The notes beneath the pieces are model-generated. The model was given only the letters and a program-made list of their open reading frames with translations, was not told the DNA's origin and made no database searches. A program made the position numbers and the translations under genes. This document shows positions 1 to 10,900 of a stretch of DNA of 64,000 bases, one piece after another. Positions within the stretch are counted from its first letter, which is position 1. Each line of letters begins with the position of its first letter. The stretch is from positions 144,685 to 208,684 of the forward strand of contig NZ_JAGFBV010000003.1 in NCBI RefSeq assembly GCF_017948595.1, given 5' to 3'. Origin of the DNA: Flavobacterium geliluteum (GTDB taxonomy: Bacteria; Bacteroidota; Bacteroidia; Flavobacteriales; Flavobacteriaceae).

Positions 1-3000
1 AACTACGCTATTCAATCTGATGATCTAATAGGCATAAAGCTAGAGAGAAGTGAAAAATTTATAATTGCCATCTTAGGCGTGCTAAAGGCTGGTGCGGCTT
101 ATGTTCCTATAGATATCAATTATCCGAAAGAGAGGATAGCCTATATGGAAAAAGACAGCAATTGTAAAGTTGTTATTGACCAAGAGGAATTGGAAAGATT
201 TGATGTAGTCAAGGAAAAATATTCTCATAAAAAAGGGGATCTAATTATTAAAAACGATAACCTTGTTTATGTTATCTATACTTCTGGTTCTACGGGAACT
301 CCAAAGGGGATTATGATGGAACATGTAAGCATGTTCAATCTAATCGTTTTTCACAACAAACAATTTCAGAACAGTGATGTTCATAAAGTATTACAATTTA
401 CAAGCATAAGTTTTGATGTGTCTTTTCAGGAAATATTTACAACATTAACAAGAGGAGCAGCCTTATATCCAGTTAAAGAAATAGTTAAAACAGATTCAAA
501 CGAGCTGTCTGCCTTTATAAAAAGGAATAATATCGATACGGTTTTTTTACCAACGTCATATTTTAAGATATTAATTGATGTTAAGGCCTTCTATGACCTA
601 TTAAAGTCCAATTTAATAAAAAATATTATAGTTGCGGGAGAACAACTAATTTTAAGTAATGAGGCGATAGATAAAATTAGTGCATCAGATACCAAACTCC
701 ATAATCACTATGGTCCAGCTGAAACACATGTTGTTTCAACAATTACAATAAAAGACAATTACCTGACATATAATCCGCCCATCGGCTGCCCAATCTCAAA
801 CACCCAGATTTATATACTAGATGAAAATTTACAATCAGTCGCAATAGGAGTAACTGGTAAAATTTATATATCGGGCACGGGAGTTTCAAGAGGTTATTTA
901 AACAAACCAGAACTTACAAAAGAGAAGTTTATTGCAAATCCTTTCAAAGCAGGAGAGCGAATGTATGATACGGGAGATTTAGGCTGTTGGTTATCTGATG
1001 GAAATATTGAATTTTTAGGCAGAAAAGATCATCAGGTAAAAATTAGAGGCTACAGAATTGAGCTTGGAGAAATAGAAAATGTTATTTTACAGTACTCAGA
1101 GGATTTAAATCAAGTAATTGTAGAGACTAAAGAAGTAAATGGAGAGAAAGTATTAGTTGCTTATTTAGTCTCTGCTACAGACATGGATAAATCGGAATTG
1201 AGAAGTTTTCTACAGGAAAAATTACCAGACTATATGGTTCCAAGTTTTTATCCAAAATTGGATAAAATCCCATTAACTACAAATGGTAAGATAGATAGGA
1301 AAGCACTGCCAAGTATTTCGGGCGAAGATATTGTAAGAAAAGAATATATAGCTCCGAGAAGTTGGCTTGAAAAAAAATTGGCAGAGATTTGGCAGGAAGT
1401 TTTAGGAATCCAAAAGATAGGAGTTACAGATAATTTCTTTGAATCTGGAGGGCATAGTATCAAAGCGACTCATTTGGTTTCTATGATTCATAAAGAACTA
1501 GGAATTAAAATTCGAATTAGTAATGTCTTTGAAGCAAGAACAATTGTTGAACTTTCAAAAACGATAGAGGCTTTAAACGAAACCAAATTTACTGAAATTG
1601 AGCCTGTTCCTAAGCAGGAAAGTTACCCGACATCTTCTTCTCAACGAAGATTATGGGCTGTAAGTCAATTTGAAGGAGCTAAAAAAGCTTACAATATTTC
1701 TGGCATCTATATTCTTACGGGTAATCTTGATAGACTGGCTTTAATGTCTTCCTTTAAAACGCTTATCGAGCGTCATGAAAGCCTACGTACCTTATTTAAA
1801 GCAGGAGAAGATGGGGAGCCAAGACAATATATCATATCAGGCACCGATTATAATTTTAATATTGATTACCATGACTTTAGAAAGCTTGAAAGTAAAGAAA
1901 ATGAATTAAAAAATAAAGTATCGACATTATCAGAGACTCAATTTAATTTAGCCGAAGGGCCATTATTAAAAGTAGATATAATTCAACTTGAAGACGAAAA
2001 ATGGGTTTGCAGCTGCATATTACATCATCTAATAAGTGATGGTTTGTCTATGGAAATTCTTATAAAAGAGTTATTCTTATTTTACAATATATATGTAAAT
2101 GGGGATTCGAAGATGCCAAATCCATTGAGAATTCATTACAAAGATTATGTTACTTGGCAAAACAAACAATTAGAAGAACAAGTATTAAGAGGGCATGAAG
2201 ATTATTGGATTGAACAATTTAAAGGAGATATTCCTATACTTAATTTATTGGGAGATAAAGCACGACCAAAAATTAAAACCTACAACGGTGCTATAAAAGA
2301 AAAAATAATAAATGCCTCAAGTTTAAACACTTTAAAAAAACTTTTTCAAGAAGAAGAAGTTACACTATTCATGGGATTGCAAGCCATTGTCAATACTTTA
2401 CTCTATAAATATACAAGTGATGAAGACATCATAATAGGAAGTCAAATGTCTGGTAGAGTGCATACTGATTTAGAGAGACAAATAGGTCTTTACATTAATG
2501 TTCTGCCTTTAAGAACTCGATTTAAAGGAGTAGATCGCTTTAGAGAATTATTACAAAATGTAAAAAAAGGGACATTAGAAGCTTTTGAGCACCAGCTTTA
2601 TCCCTTTGATTTACTAATAGACAATTTAAAATTAAAGCATGACATCAGCCGTAATCCTTTATTTGATGTAACAGTTGTTTTACAGAATGCAGACCTAGAC
2701 GAAAAAGTCACATTAGAAAAAATGGGAGATCTAGACATTCAAGTTTACAAAGAATGCGAATTGAATGTTAGTAGGTTTGACCTTAGTTTTAACTTCATTG
2801 AAACACAAGGAGAGCTATTAACCACCATTGTGTTTAATACAGACATTTTCAATGAATTTACTATTAATCAATTATTACAGCATTTTGAAAAAATAGTAGA
2901 AGTTATTAGTGAAAAACCTGAATGTACTCTAGATCAAATCAATATTTTAACCCAAAAAGAGACAGAAAAAATTCTTGAGGATTTTAATGATACTGCTATA

Positions 3001-6000
3001 GAATTTCCAAATGATAAAAATATAATAGAATTATTTAAAGAGCAAGTAAAGAATGATCCGCATAAAAATGCACTTGTGTTTAATGGAGAAATGTTGACTT
3101 ATAGTGAATTAGATTATAAGTCAGATCAATTAGCAGTCTTTTTAAAGCAAAATTTCGATCTAAAAAAAGAGGATCTTATTGGTATTGCTTTAGATAGATC
3201 ACACCTGTATATTGTTGCTATATTAGGAATACTAAAATCTGGAGCAGCTTATGTTCCTATAGATCCTGACTATCCTAAAGCACGTCAAGAATATATCATT
3301 TCAGATACAGCAATAAAAATACTAATTACCCAAACAGAATATCTTTTCAATTACGATTTCTATCAAGGAGGATTTTTTGCAATTGATGTACAACTAAACG
3401 ATATCCATATTCCAAATAATCAAATCACTAGTAACTCATCAGGTAATGACTTGGCGTATGTAATGTATACCTCTGGATCTACCGGAATACCTAAAGGAGT
3501 TATGGTAGAACAAAAAAGTATTGTTAGATTAATAAAGTCTATGAATTATGTAAATATAGATGCAGAAGATAACATCTTAAGTTTATCTAATTTTGCTTTT
3601 GACGGCTCTGTTTTTGACATTTTTGGATCTCTATTAAATGGTGCTACGCTTCATATTCCTCTTAAAGAATGTTTTCTCGATTATGAAGTTTTAGGAGAAA
3701 CAATTAATCACAATAAAATATCTATATTCTTTTTAACTACAGCACTGTTTAATTCTTTAGTTGATATTAATTTTTCAAGATTTGATAGCTTAAAATATGT
3801 ATTGTTTGGAGGGGAAAGAGTTTCAGTATCCCATGTAAAACAGTTTAAAGAACGCTATAATCAAGCCAATTTAGTTCATGTTTACGGACCAACAGAAAAC
3901 ACGACATTTTCTTCTTTTTATAATGTGGAACAAGTGGTCGATAATACGAATACGATACCTATAGGAAAAGGAATCTCAAATTCAGAATGTTATATACTAA
4001 ATCATGAAGATTATAAAAAAACAATTCCGCCAATAGGCGTTGTTGGTGAAATATATGTGGGAGGAGTAGGATTGTCGAGAGGATATTTGAATAATCCTGA
4101 AATGACTGCCGAAAAATTCGTACTTCATCCTTATAAATCCAATACAACCATTTATAAAACAGGAGATTTAGGAAGATGGCTGCCAGATGGAAGCATTGAG
4201 TTTATAGGTCGACTAGACGATCAAGTAAAAATAAGAGGGCATCGCATAGAATTAGGGGAAATAGAAAATATTTTGTCTAATCATGAAGACCTTGTTTCAT
4301 GTATAGTCATAGCAAGAGAAACTAAAAATAAGGATAATGAACTTGTTGCATACTATACTAGTAAAGCTAAAGAAATATCCAACCTTCCAAAATATTTAAA
4401 AGAGCAGTTACCAGATTACATGATTCCAAAATATTTTATATGTTTAGAAGCATTGCCTTTAAATTCCAACGGGAAAGTAGATAAAAAAGAACTGCCAATA
4501 CCAGAACTAGATTTAAACCTTGAAAAAGTAGTATTAAAAGCAAGAAATGAAACAGAAGCCAAATTAGTTGAAATTTGGAAAGAAATATTAGATTTTGATC
4601 AGATAAGCATCACTGATGATTTCTTTGATTTAGGAGGACATAGTTTAAAAGTGACCAGATTAATAAGTCAGTTACACAAGGAGTTCGACGTTAAAATTGA
4701 ACTGAAAAAATTATTCGAAACAACGATATTACAAGATCAGGCGATGCTGATTGATAATGCTGTTAAAAGTGATTATTATCAAATTCCGAAAGTTGAAGAA
4801 CAATCCAATTATCCGCTTTCCTCTTCTCAAAAAAGATTATGGATCTTAAGTCAATTTGAAGATGCCAACACTGCATATAACATGCCAGCGGTTTTTGAAT
4901 TCACAGGGACCTTAAATTATGATAGTTTAACATTTGCTTTTGAAAGCCTTATTGAACGTCATGAAAATTTAAGAACAGTTTTTAAACAAAATAAAGAAGG
5001 AGAAGCCAGACAATATATTTTATCAGCTGAAGATGTTGATTTTGAAGTAACCTATAAGAATCTTCAAGAAGTTACTAATAAAAAACAAACGTTGGCGGCA
5101 TATATAAAAAATGACGTTGAAACTAACTTTAATTTAGAGTCTGGACTACTATTAAAAGCTTCTATCTATCAAATAGAAGATGATAAATGGATTTTTAGTT
5201 ATGTTATGCACCATATAATTAGTGATGGATGGTCTATGGACATTTTAATTAAAGAACTATTGGAAACATATGATGAATACAATAAAGGTGTAAACATAGA
5301 AAAAGAAGCTCTTAAAATTCAATATAAAGACTATGCAGTTTGGCAGCAAAATCAATTCAAAGAAGGAAAATTAGAACTTCATAAAAAATATTGGCTCAAA
5401 CAATTTCAAGGAGAATTACCAATGCTTCAATTACCCGAAGATAAGCCAAGACCTTTAGTACAGACGTACAATGGTAAAATAATTCAAACAAAAATAACTG
5501 CAGATGTAACAGAGAAACTTAAATATCAAACTAATCAAGAAGGAGCTACTTTATTTATTAGTTTACTCACAATAGTTAAGATTTTACTATATAGATATAC
5601 AAACTCTCAAGATATTATTATTGGTTGTCCGATAGCTAATAGAGAACATGCAGATTTAGAAGATCAAATAGGGTTCTATTTAAATACATTGGCACTTAGA
5701 ACACAGTTTGACAGCACGAATTCATTTAAAGAATTATTTCAATTAGTAAAGCAAAATACACTAGAAGCTTATAAGTATCAAGCCTATCCCTTCGATGAAT
5801 TAATAAACGATTTAAAACTACGAAGAGACATGAGCAAAAATGCTTTATTTGATGTAATGGTGGTATTGCAAAATGCAACTAATAATCAACTTACTAAAAA
5901 TAAAGAACACCAGATAGAAGGGCTGCATATTTCTGATTTTCAAGATTTTGATTACGAAGTAAGTAAGTTTGATTTATCATTTAATTTTCTGGAAGTCAAT

Positions 6001-7941
6001 GACGAAATAGAAGCCAGTATAGAATATAACAGCGATATATATACTCAAGAAACAGCTCAAAGAATGTTGCAGCATTTAGAGCAAGTAATTTTAAGCGTAA
6101 TAGAAAATCCTGATATTAAAATTAATGATATAGATATTCTAACTACAACAGAAAAGAAGCTGCTATTAGAAAAATTTAGTTCTACAGATTCAAGGAATAT
6201 TTCTAAAAAAACAGTCATACAAGAATTTGAAAACACGGTATTGAAATATCCTGAAAACAAAGCATTATTATTTGATAAAAAGTATTTTACTTATCAAGAG
6301 TTAAATGAAAAAGCTAATCAATTAGCACACTACCTTAAAGAAAAATATGCTGTTGGATCTGATATATTAATTGGGATTGAACTTGAACGAAGTGAGTGGC
6401 TGCTTATAAGTATGCTGGCAATACTAAAAACAGGATCAGCATATTTACCCATAGATACTGAATATCCTAAGGCGCGTATAGAATTTATAAAATCAGACAG
6501 TTTTTGTAGTTGTATAATTGATGAATTTGAATTATTGAAATTTGAACAAGATATAGACACTCTTAAAAAAAATAACTTAGAAAGGGATATTAATAATTCG
6601 GATTTAGCATATACAATTTATACTTCAGGAACAACAGGAAACCCAAAAGGAGTAATGGTGGAGCATTCTAGTGTATTAGATTATTGTTCAACCTTTATCG
6701 AAACCTTCAAGTTAAATGAATTGGATACTATCATCCAGCAATCTTCAATATCTTTTGATACCCATGTAGAAGAAATTTATCCCGCTTTAATGACAGGAGC
6801 AACAATTTTAATGGGAGTAACTGGAGGTAGAGATATTAAAGAAATTCAATATCTAATAGAAGAAGAAAATGCTACCGTTTTAAGTTCTACGCCATTAATA
6901 ATAAAAGCATTAAATGAGTCTGAGTTTAATGTAAACAAATTAAGATTATTAATAAGCGGGGGAGATAAACTTAATAGAAATTATGTCTCTAAATTTCTAG
7001 ATACAACCATAGTATATGATACTTATGGGCCAAGTGAATCTACAGTTTGCAGTGCCTATTATAAAATTAATAATATTTCTGAAAAATGTATCATCGGAAA
7101 ACCGATAACAAACAGAACCATAACTATTACCAATAATAAAGGACTGCTTCAACCTATAGGAATTATTGGAGAGATCCGGATAAGCGGTTCTGGGTTAGCC
7201 AGAGGATATAAAAATCAATCCCAATTAACATCAGAAAAATTTATTACAAGTGAATTGCTGGGCAGAACCTATAAAACAGGTGATTTAGGAAAATGGCTGC
7301 CAGATGGAAATATTGAATTTATAGGAAGACAAGATGACCAAGTAAAAATTAGAGGATATAGAATAGAATTAGGGGAGGTTGAAAATAGTTTACAAAATCA
7401 TCCTGCCATAGAAAGTGCAGCCGTTTTAGTTGCTTTAAATAATGAAGGAATAAAAGAATTGGCAGCCTATTTTGTAGTGAAAGAAGAACTTAATGTACTC
7501 GATATAAGAAGGTATCTGAATAAAATATTGCCAGATTATATGATTCCTTCTAAATATATTAAAATAGATAAAATGCCATTAAATACGAATGGGAAAATTG
7601 AGAAAAAAGCTCTTCATAAACAAAATGGAACTCTTTTAGAATCTGGAATTTCATTTGCGCCAGCAAGAAATGAAATTGAAATTAAGATAACGCAAGTTTG
7701 GAAAGATTTACTTGAAAAAGAATCCATTGGTATTTACGATAATTTCTTCGATTTAGGAGGTGAAAGTTTAAAAACTACACGGCTTATAAATAAAATTAAT
7801 GAATTGTTTCTAGTTAAAATTAAGATAAAAAAAATCTTTGAAGACCCTACAATATCTGGAATTTCCGAACATGTGAAATTTATGTTACAGCAAAAAGAGT
7901 TATCTGAAAACAAAGAACTTCAAGAAATAAATATAGATTAA
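1..7941 (+). CDS. NRPS, three modules visible (Pro - Ile - Lys-like), 5' end outside the window
   Basis: The reading frame is open from base 1, so the protein starts upstream; 2646 residues are visible. Domains (window-frame residue numbers): partial A (FDVSFQ near 139), carrier (PCP, Ser486), condensation (C, HHxxxDG at 675-681), A (FDGSVF near 1201), PCP (Ser1548), C (HH1737-1738), A (FDTHVE near 2253), PCP (Ser2589, with GGES instead of the usual GGHS). Hand alignment to GrsA gives pocket codes DVQFIAHVVK (proline type), DGFFLGVTFK (isoleucine type) and DTESIGTVCK (close to the bacitracin lysine code). No epimerase or thioesterase is present, so this is an internal elongation protein. The acidic C-terminus (ELQEINID) probably binds the TubC-type docking domain that opens the next protein. 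The stop overlaps the next start (TAATG). Domain calls are secure; substrates are predictions, proline best and lysine weakest. Confidence 0.93.
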   Translation, partial: NYAIQSDDLIGIKLERSEKFIIAILGVLKAGAAYVPIDINYPKERIAYMEKDSNCKVVIDQEELERFDVVKEKYSHKKGDLIIKNDNLVYVIYTSGSTGTPKGIMMEHVSMFNLIVFHNKQFQNSDVHKVLQFTSISFDVSFQEIFTTLTRGAALYPVKEIVKTDSNELSAFIKRNNIDTVFLPTSYFKILIDVKAFYDLLKSNLIKNIIVAGEQLILSNEAIDKISASDTKLHNHYGPAETHVVSTITIKDNYLTYNPPIGCPISNTQIYILDENLQSVAIGVTGKIYISGTGVSRGYLNKPELTKEKFIANPFKAGERMYDTGDLGCWLSDGNIEFLGRKDHQVKIRGYRIELGEIENVILQYSEDLNQVIVETKEVNGEKVLVAYLVSATDMDKSELRSFLQEKLPDYMVPSFYPKLDKIPLTTNGKIDRKALPSISGEDIVRKEYIAPRSWLEKKLAEIWQEVLGIQKIGVTDNFFESGGHSIKATHLVSMIHKELGIKIRISNVFEARTIVELSKTIEALNETKFTEIEPVPKQESYPTSSSQRRLWAVSQFEGAKKAYNISGIYILTGNLDRLALMSSFKTLIERHESLRTLFKAGEDGEPRQYIISGTDYNFNIDYHDFRKLESKENELKNKVSTLSETQFNLAEGPLLKVDIIQLEDEKWVCSCILHHLISDGLSMEILIKELFLFYNIYVNGDSKMPNPLRIHYKDYVTWQNKQLEEQVLRGHEDYWIEQFKGDIPILNLLGDKARPKIKTYNGAIKEKIINASSLNTLKKLFQEEEVTLFMGLQAIVNTLLYKYTSDEDIIIGSQMSGRVHTDLERQIGLYINVLPLRTRFKGVDRFRELLQNVKKGTLEAFEHQLYPFDLLIDNLKLKHDISRNPLFDVTVVLQNADLDEKVTLEKMGDLDIQVYKECELNVSRFDLSFNFIETQGELLTTIVFNTDIFNEFTINQLLQHFEKIVEVISEKPECTLDQINILTQKETEKILEDFNDTAIEFPNDKNIIELFKEQVKNDPHKNALVFNGEMLTYSELDYKSDQLAVFLKQNFDLKKEDLIGIALDRSHLYIVAILGILKSGAAYVPIDPDYPKARQEYIISDTAIKILITQTEYLFNYDFYQGGFFAIDVQLNDIHIPNNQITSNSSGNDLAYVMYTSGSTGIPKGVMVEQKSIVRLIKSMNYVNIDAEDNILSLSNFAFDGSVFDIFGSLLNGATLHIPLKECFLDYEVLGETINHNKISIFFLTTALFNSLVDINFSRFDSLKYVLFGGERVSVSHVKQFKERYNQANLVHVYGPTENTTFSSFYNVEQVVDNTNTIPIGKGISNSECYILNHEDYKKTIPPIGVVGEIYVGGVGLSRGYLNNPEMTAEKFVLHPYKSNTTIYKTGDLGRWLPDGSIEFIGRLDDQVKIRGHRIELGEIENILSNHEDLVSCIVIARETKNKDNELVAYYTSKAKEISNLPKYLKEQLPDYMIPKYFICLEALPLNSNGKVDKKELPIPELDLNLEKVVLKARNETEAKLVEIWKEILDFDQISITDDFFDLGGHSLKVTRLISQLHKEFDVKIELKKLFETTILQDQAMLIDNAVKSDYYQIPKVEEQSNYPLSSSQKRLWILSQFEDANTAYNMPAVFEFTGTLNYDSLTFAFESLIERHENLRTVFKQNKEGEARQYILSAEDVDFEVTYKNLQEVTNKKQTLAAYIKNDVETNFNLESGLLLKASIYQIEDDKWIFSYVMHHIISDGWSMDILIKELLETYDEYNKGVNIEKEALKIQYKDYAVWQQNQFKEGKLELHKKYWLKQFQGELPMLQLPEDKPRPLVQTYNGKIIQTKITADVTEKLKYQTNQEGATLFISLLTIVKILLYRYTNSQDIIIGCPIANREHADLEDQIGFYLNTLALRTQFDSTNSFKELFQLVKQNTLEAYKYQAYPFDELINDLKLRRDMSKNALFDVMVVLQNATNNQLTKNKEHQIEGLHISDFQDFDYEVSKFDLSFNFLEVNDEIEASIEYNSDIYTQETAQRMLQHLEQVILSVIENPDIKINDIDILTTTEKKLLLEKFSSTDSRNISKKTVIQEFENTVLKYPENKALLFDKKYFTYQELNEKANQLAHYLKEKYAVGSDILIGIELERSEWLLISMLAILKTGSAYLPIDTEYPKARIEFIKSDSFCSCIIDEFELLKFEQDIDTLKKNNLERDINNSDLAYTIYTSGTTGNPKGVMVEHSSVLDYCSTFIETFKLNELDTIIQQSSISFDTHVEEIYPALMTGATILMGVTGGRDIKEIQYLIEEENATVLSSTPLIIKALNESEFNVNKLRLLISGGDKLNRNYVSKFLDTTIVYDTYGPSESTVCSAYYKINNISEKCIIGKPITNRTITITNNKGLLQPIGIIGEIRISGSGLARGYKNQSQLTSEKFITSELLGRTYKTGDLGKWLPDGNIEFIGRQDDQVKIRGYRIELGEVENSLQNHPAIESAAVLVALNNEGIKELAAYFVVKEELNVLDIRRYLNKILPDYMIPSKYIKIDKMPLNTNGKIEKKALHKQNGTLLESGISFAPARNEIEIKITQVWKDLLEKESIGIYDNFFDLGGESLKTTRLINKINELFLVKIKIKKIFEDPTISGISEHVKFMLQQKELSENKELQEINID

Positions 7942-10900
7942 TGAAAGATTTATTAAATAAAATACAAGAGAATAATTTATTATTAAAAGTTATAGATGGT
8001 AAACTAAAAGTGTTTACTAATGGAACAGATATTAATAAAAACTTAATTGCAGAAATAAAGGCAAGAAAAGAAGAGTTAACAGAAATTATTTTAGAAAATG
8101 GAAGTCTTGATAATTCAAATAATATAAAAAACACAATACACAAAACTCCAGAATTAAATGGATACCCTTTGTCATCATCTCAACAAAGGTTATGGACATT
8201 AAGTCAAGTAGATCGTGCTAGTATTTCTTATAATATGCCTAGTATCTATGAATTAACGGGTGAGTTTAGTTATGAATTATTAAATCAATCTTTCAAAAAT
8301 TTAGTATACCGTCATGAAATCCTTAGAACAGTTTTCAAAGAAGATACGCTAGGGAATGTAAAGCAGTATATAAGAAACATTGAAGATATAGATTTTTCGT
8401 TAGTAGAGATAGATTTTAGAGGAATCAATACTTATAAGCAGAAATTAGAAACATACATAGAAAAAGAATGTGCATTACTATTTGATTTAGAAGAAGGTCC
8501 TCTATTAAGAGGTGTTGTAATTCGTTTAACTAATGAAAAATGGATATTTTGTTTTGTGATGCATCATATTATAAGTGATGGCTGGTCTATTGATGTCATG
8601 ATGAATGAATTGATAGGGCAGTATAAATTACTAGGTGAAAATAGATTTGACTCAAAAAAGGAACTCGAAATCCAATATAAAGACTACGCCGTATGGCAGC
8701 AAAACCAGCTGGTTAATGGCCATTTAGAAAAAGATAAAACCTATTGGTTAGAACATTTAAAAGGCGATTTGCCAACACTATTCCATTTTGGAGACTTTCC
8801 CCGTCCGGCAATAAAAACCTATAATGGAGGAATAGTAGAGCGTAAAATCGGCACGGCACTTAATGAGCAATTCAAAACGTTATACAAAGCCAATGAAGGC
8901 ACTTTGTTTATGGGGTGTTTAAGCCTTCTAAATGTAATATTACATAAATACACAGGCCAAGAAGAATTTATTATTGGAAGTCCCGTTTCTGGAAGGACTA
9001 ACACTGTGCTTCACGATCAAATAGGTTTTTATGTAAACACTCTGGCACTTCGTACTAAATTTACATCGGGGGATAGTTTTGAAACTCTTTTCGGTAGGGT
9101 CAAGGAAAATACACTTAATGCCTTCGAACACCAAGATTACCCTTTTGATGAACTTTTAGATGATTTAAACATTAAAAGAGACTTAAGCAGAAATGCATTA
9201 TTTGATGTAATGCTGGTAGTTCAAGATTCAAAAGAAAAACAAATAGCAGATGTACTAGAAGGAACTTCCCTATCTATATCACCTTATAAAAATGAACAAC
9301 ATTTTGGAAGTAAATTTGATTTGTTATTCTCATTTGCCGAAGTATCAGATAGCTTAAGCCTGGTAATAGAATACAATAGTGATATTTTTAGTAAAAGGCT
9401 GTGTGAGCAACTATTGCTGCATATGGAGCAGCTGCTGGAAGGACTAGTGTCTTCTCCAAAAAAAGAACTCTCCGAGATTTCCTGTTTAAATTCTTTAGAG
9501 AAACACGAACTATTGGTGGATTACAATACAACAGAAACAAGATATGAAGAAGGGATTTCTTTACTGGGTTTGTTTAAAGAGCAAGTCGCAATGGTTCCTG
9601 ATAAGACCGCATTGATCTATGGTGAAATCTCGTTAACCTATACTGAGTTGGATGTTCTGAGCAGTCAATTCAGTCATTATTTGGAGAAGCAAAGTGAATT
9701 GGCTTTGGAAGATTTAATAGCCATAGCCTTGCCTAAAAGCCATTGGCAGATCATATCGATCTTAGGTATTTTAAAATCAGGTTGTGCGTATGTCCCAATC
9801 GCTTTGGATTATCCACAAGACCGAATAGACTTCATTGTATCCGATACTAAAAGTAAGATTGTGATCACGCCAGAACTCCTATTCGATTTCGAATCCAGCA
9901 TTGGAGATTATTCAAAAGAAAAAGACATCTGCTCCAGGGACCTATCGAGTTTGGCTTATGTGATGTACACCTCAGGATCTACAGGACGTCCAAAAGGCGT
10001 TTTAATAGAAGAGAGAGGTATTATTCGATTAGTGAAAAAGTCAAATTATATCAATATAGGACCTAGTTCCGTCTTATTGTCTACTGGTTCTTTTTCATTT
10101 GATGCCACCACTTTTGAATATTGGGGAATGCTATTAAATGGCGGGACATTGATTTTAAGTGAAGAAGATCTCTTCTTGTCTCCTATAGATTTATCTTCTT
10201 TAATAAAAGCCAAAGGAGTCACAATCATGTGGTTTACCTGTGGCTTACTTAACCAACTAATAGACGAATCCATAGAGGTATTTGAAGGCTTGACGACTGT
10301 ATTATCAGGAGGGGATCGTCTGTCACCTGTACACATTGGAAAATTGCGTTCAAGATACCCCTTGATGGAAATTATAAATGGCTATGGCCCAACAGAGAAC
10401 ACAACCTTTTCAACAAGTCATTCAGTAAAAGAAGTACGTGAAGGAACCCATACGATTCCAATAGGAAACCCTATAAGCAATAGTACTGCTTACATATTGG
10501 ATACTGCCATGTTTTTGGTTCCAAAAGGAGTAGTCGGCGAACTCTATTTAGGAGGGTCTGGAGTCTCAAGAGGTTATTTGAATAGAGAGGATTTAACAGA
10601 AGAAAAATTTATAGCGTCTCCTTTTATTGCAGGACAGCGTCTATACAGGACAGGAGATTTAGTAAAGAGGAATCAAAATGGCGAGATCGAATTTATAGGA
10701 CGACAAGACACCCAAGTAAAGATCAGAGGCTATCGTATAGAATTAGGTGAGATTGAACACCTGTTGAGTACCTATCCTGGGGTAAATTCTACGTTAGTAG
10801 TGGTAGAAGAGAGTCAAGGCGATAAGCTGTTGTTAGGGTACATTACCAGTGAAGAAGTAATAGCAGAGAGTGTTTTACGCGACTGGTTGTTCCAAAGATT

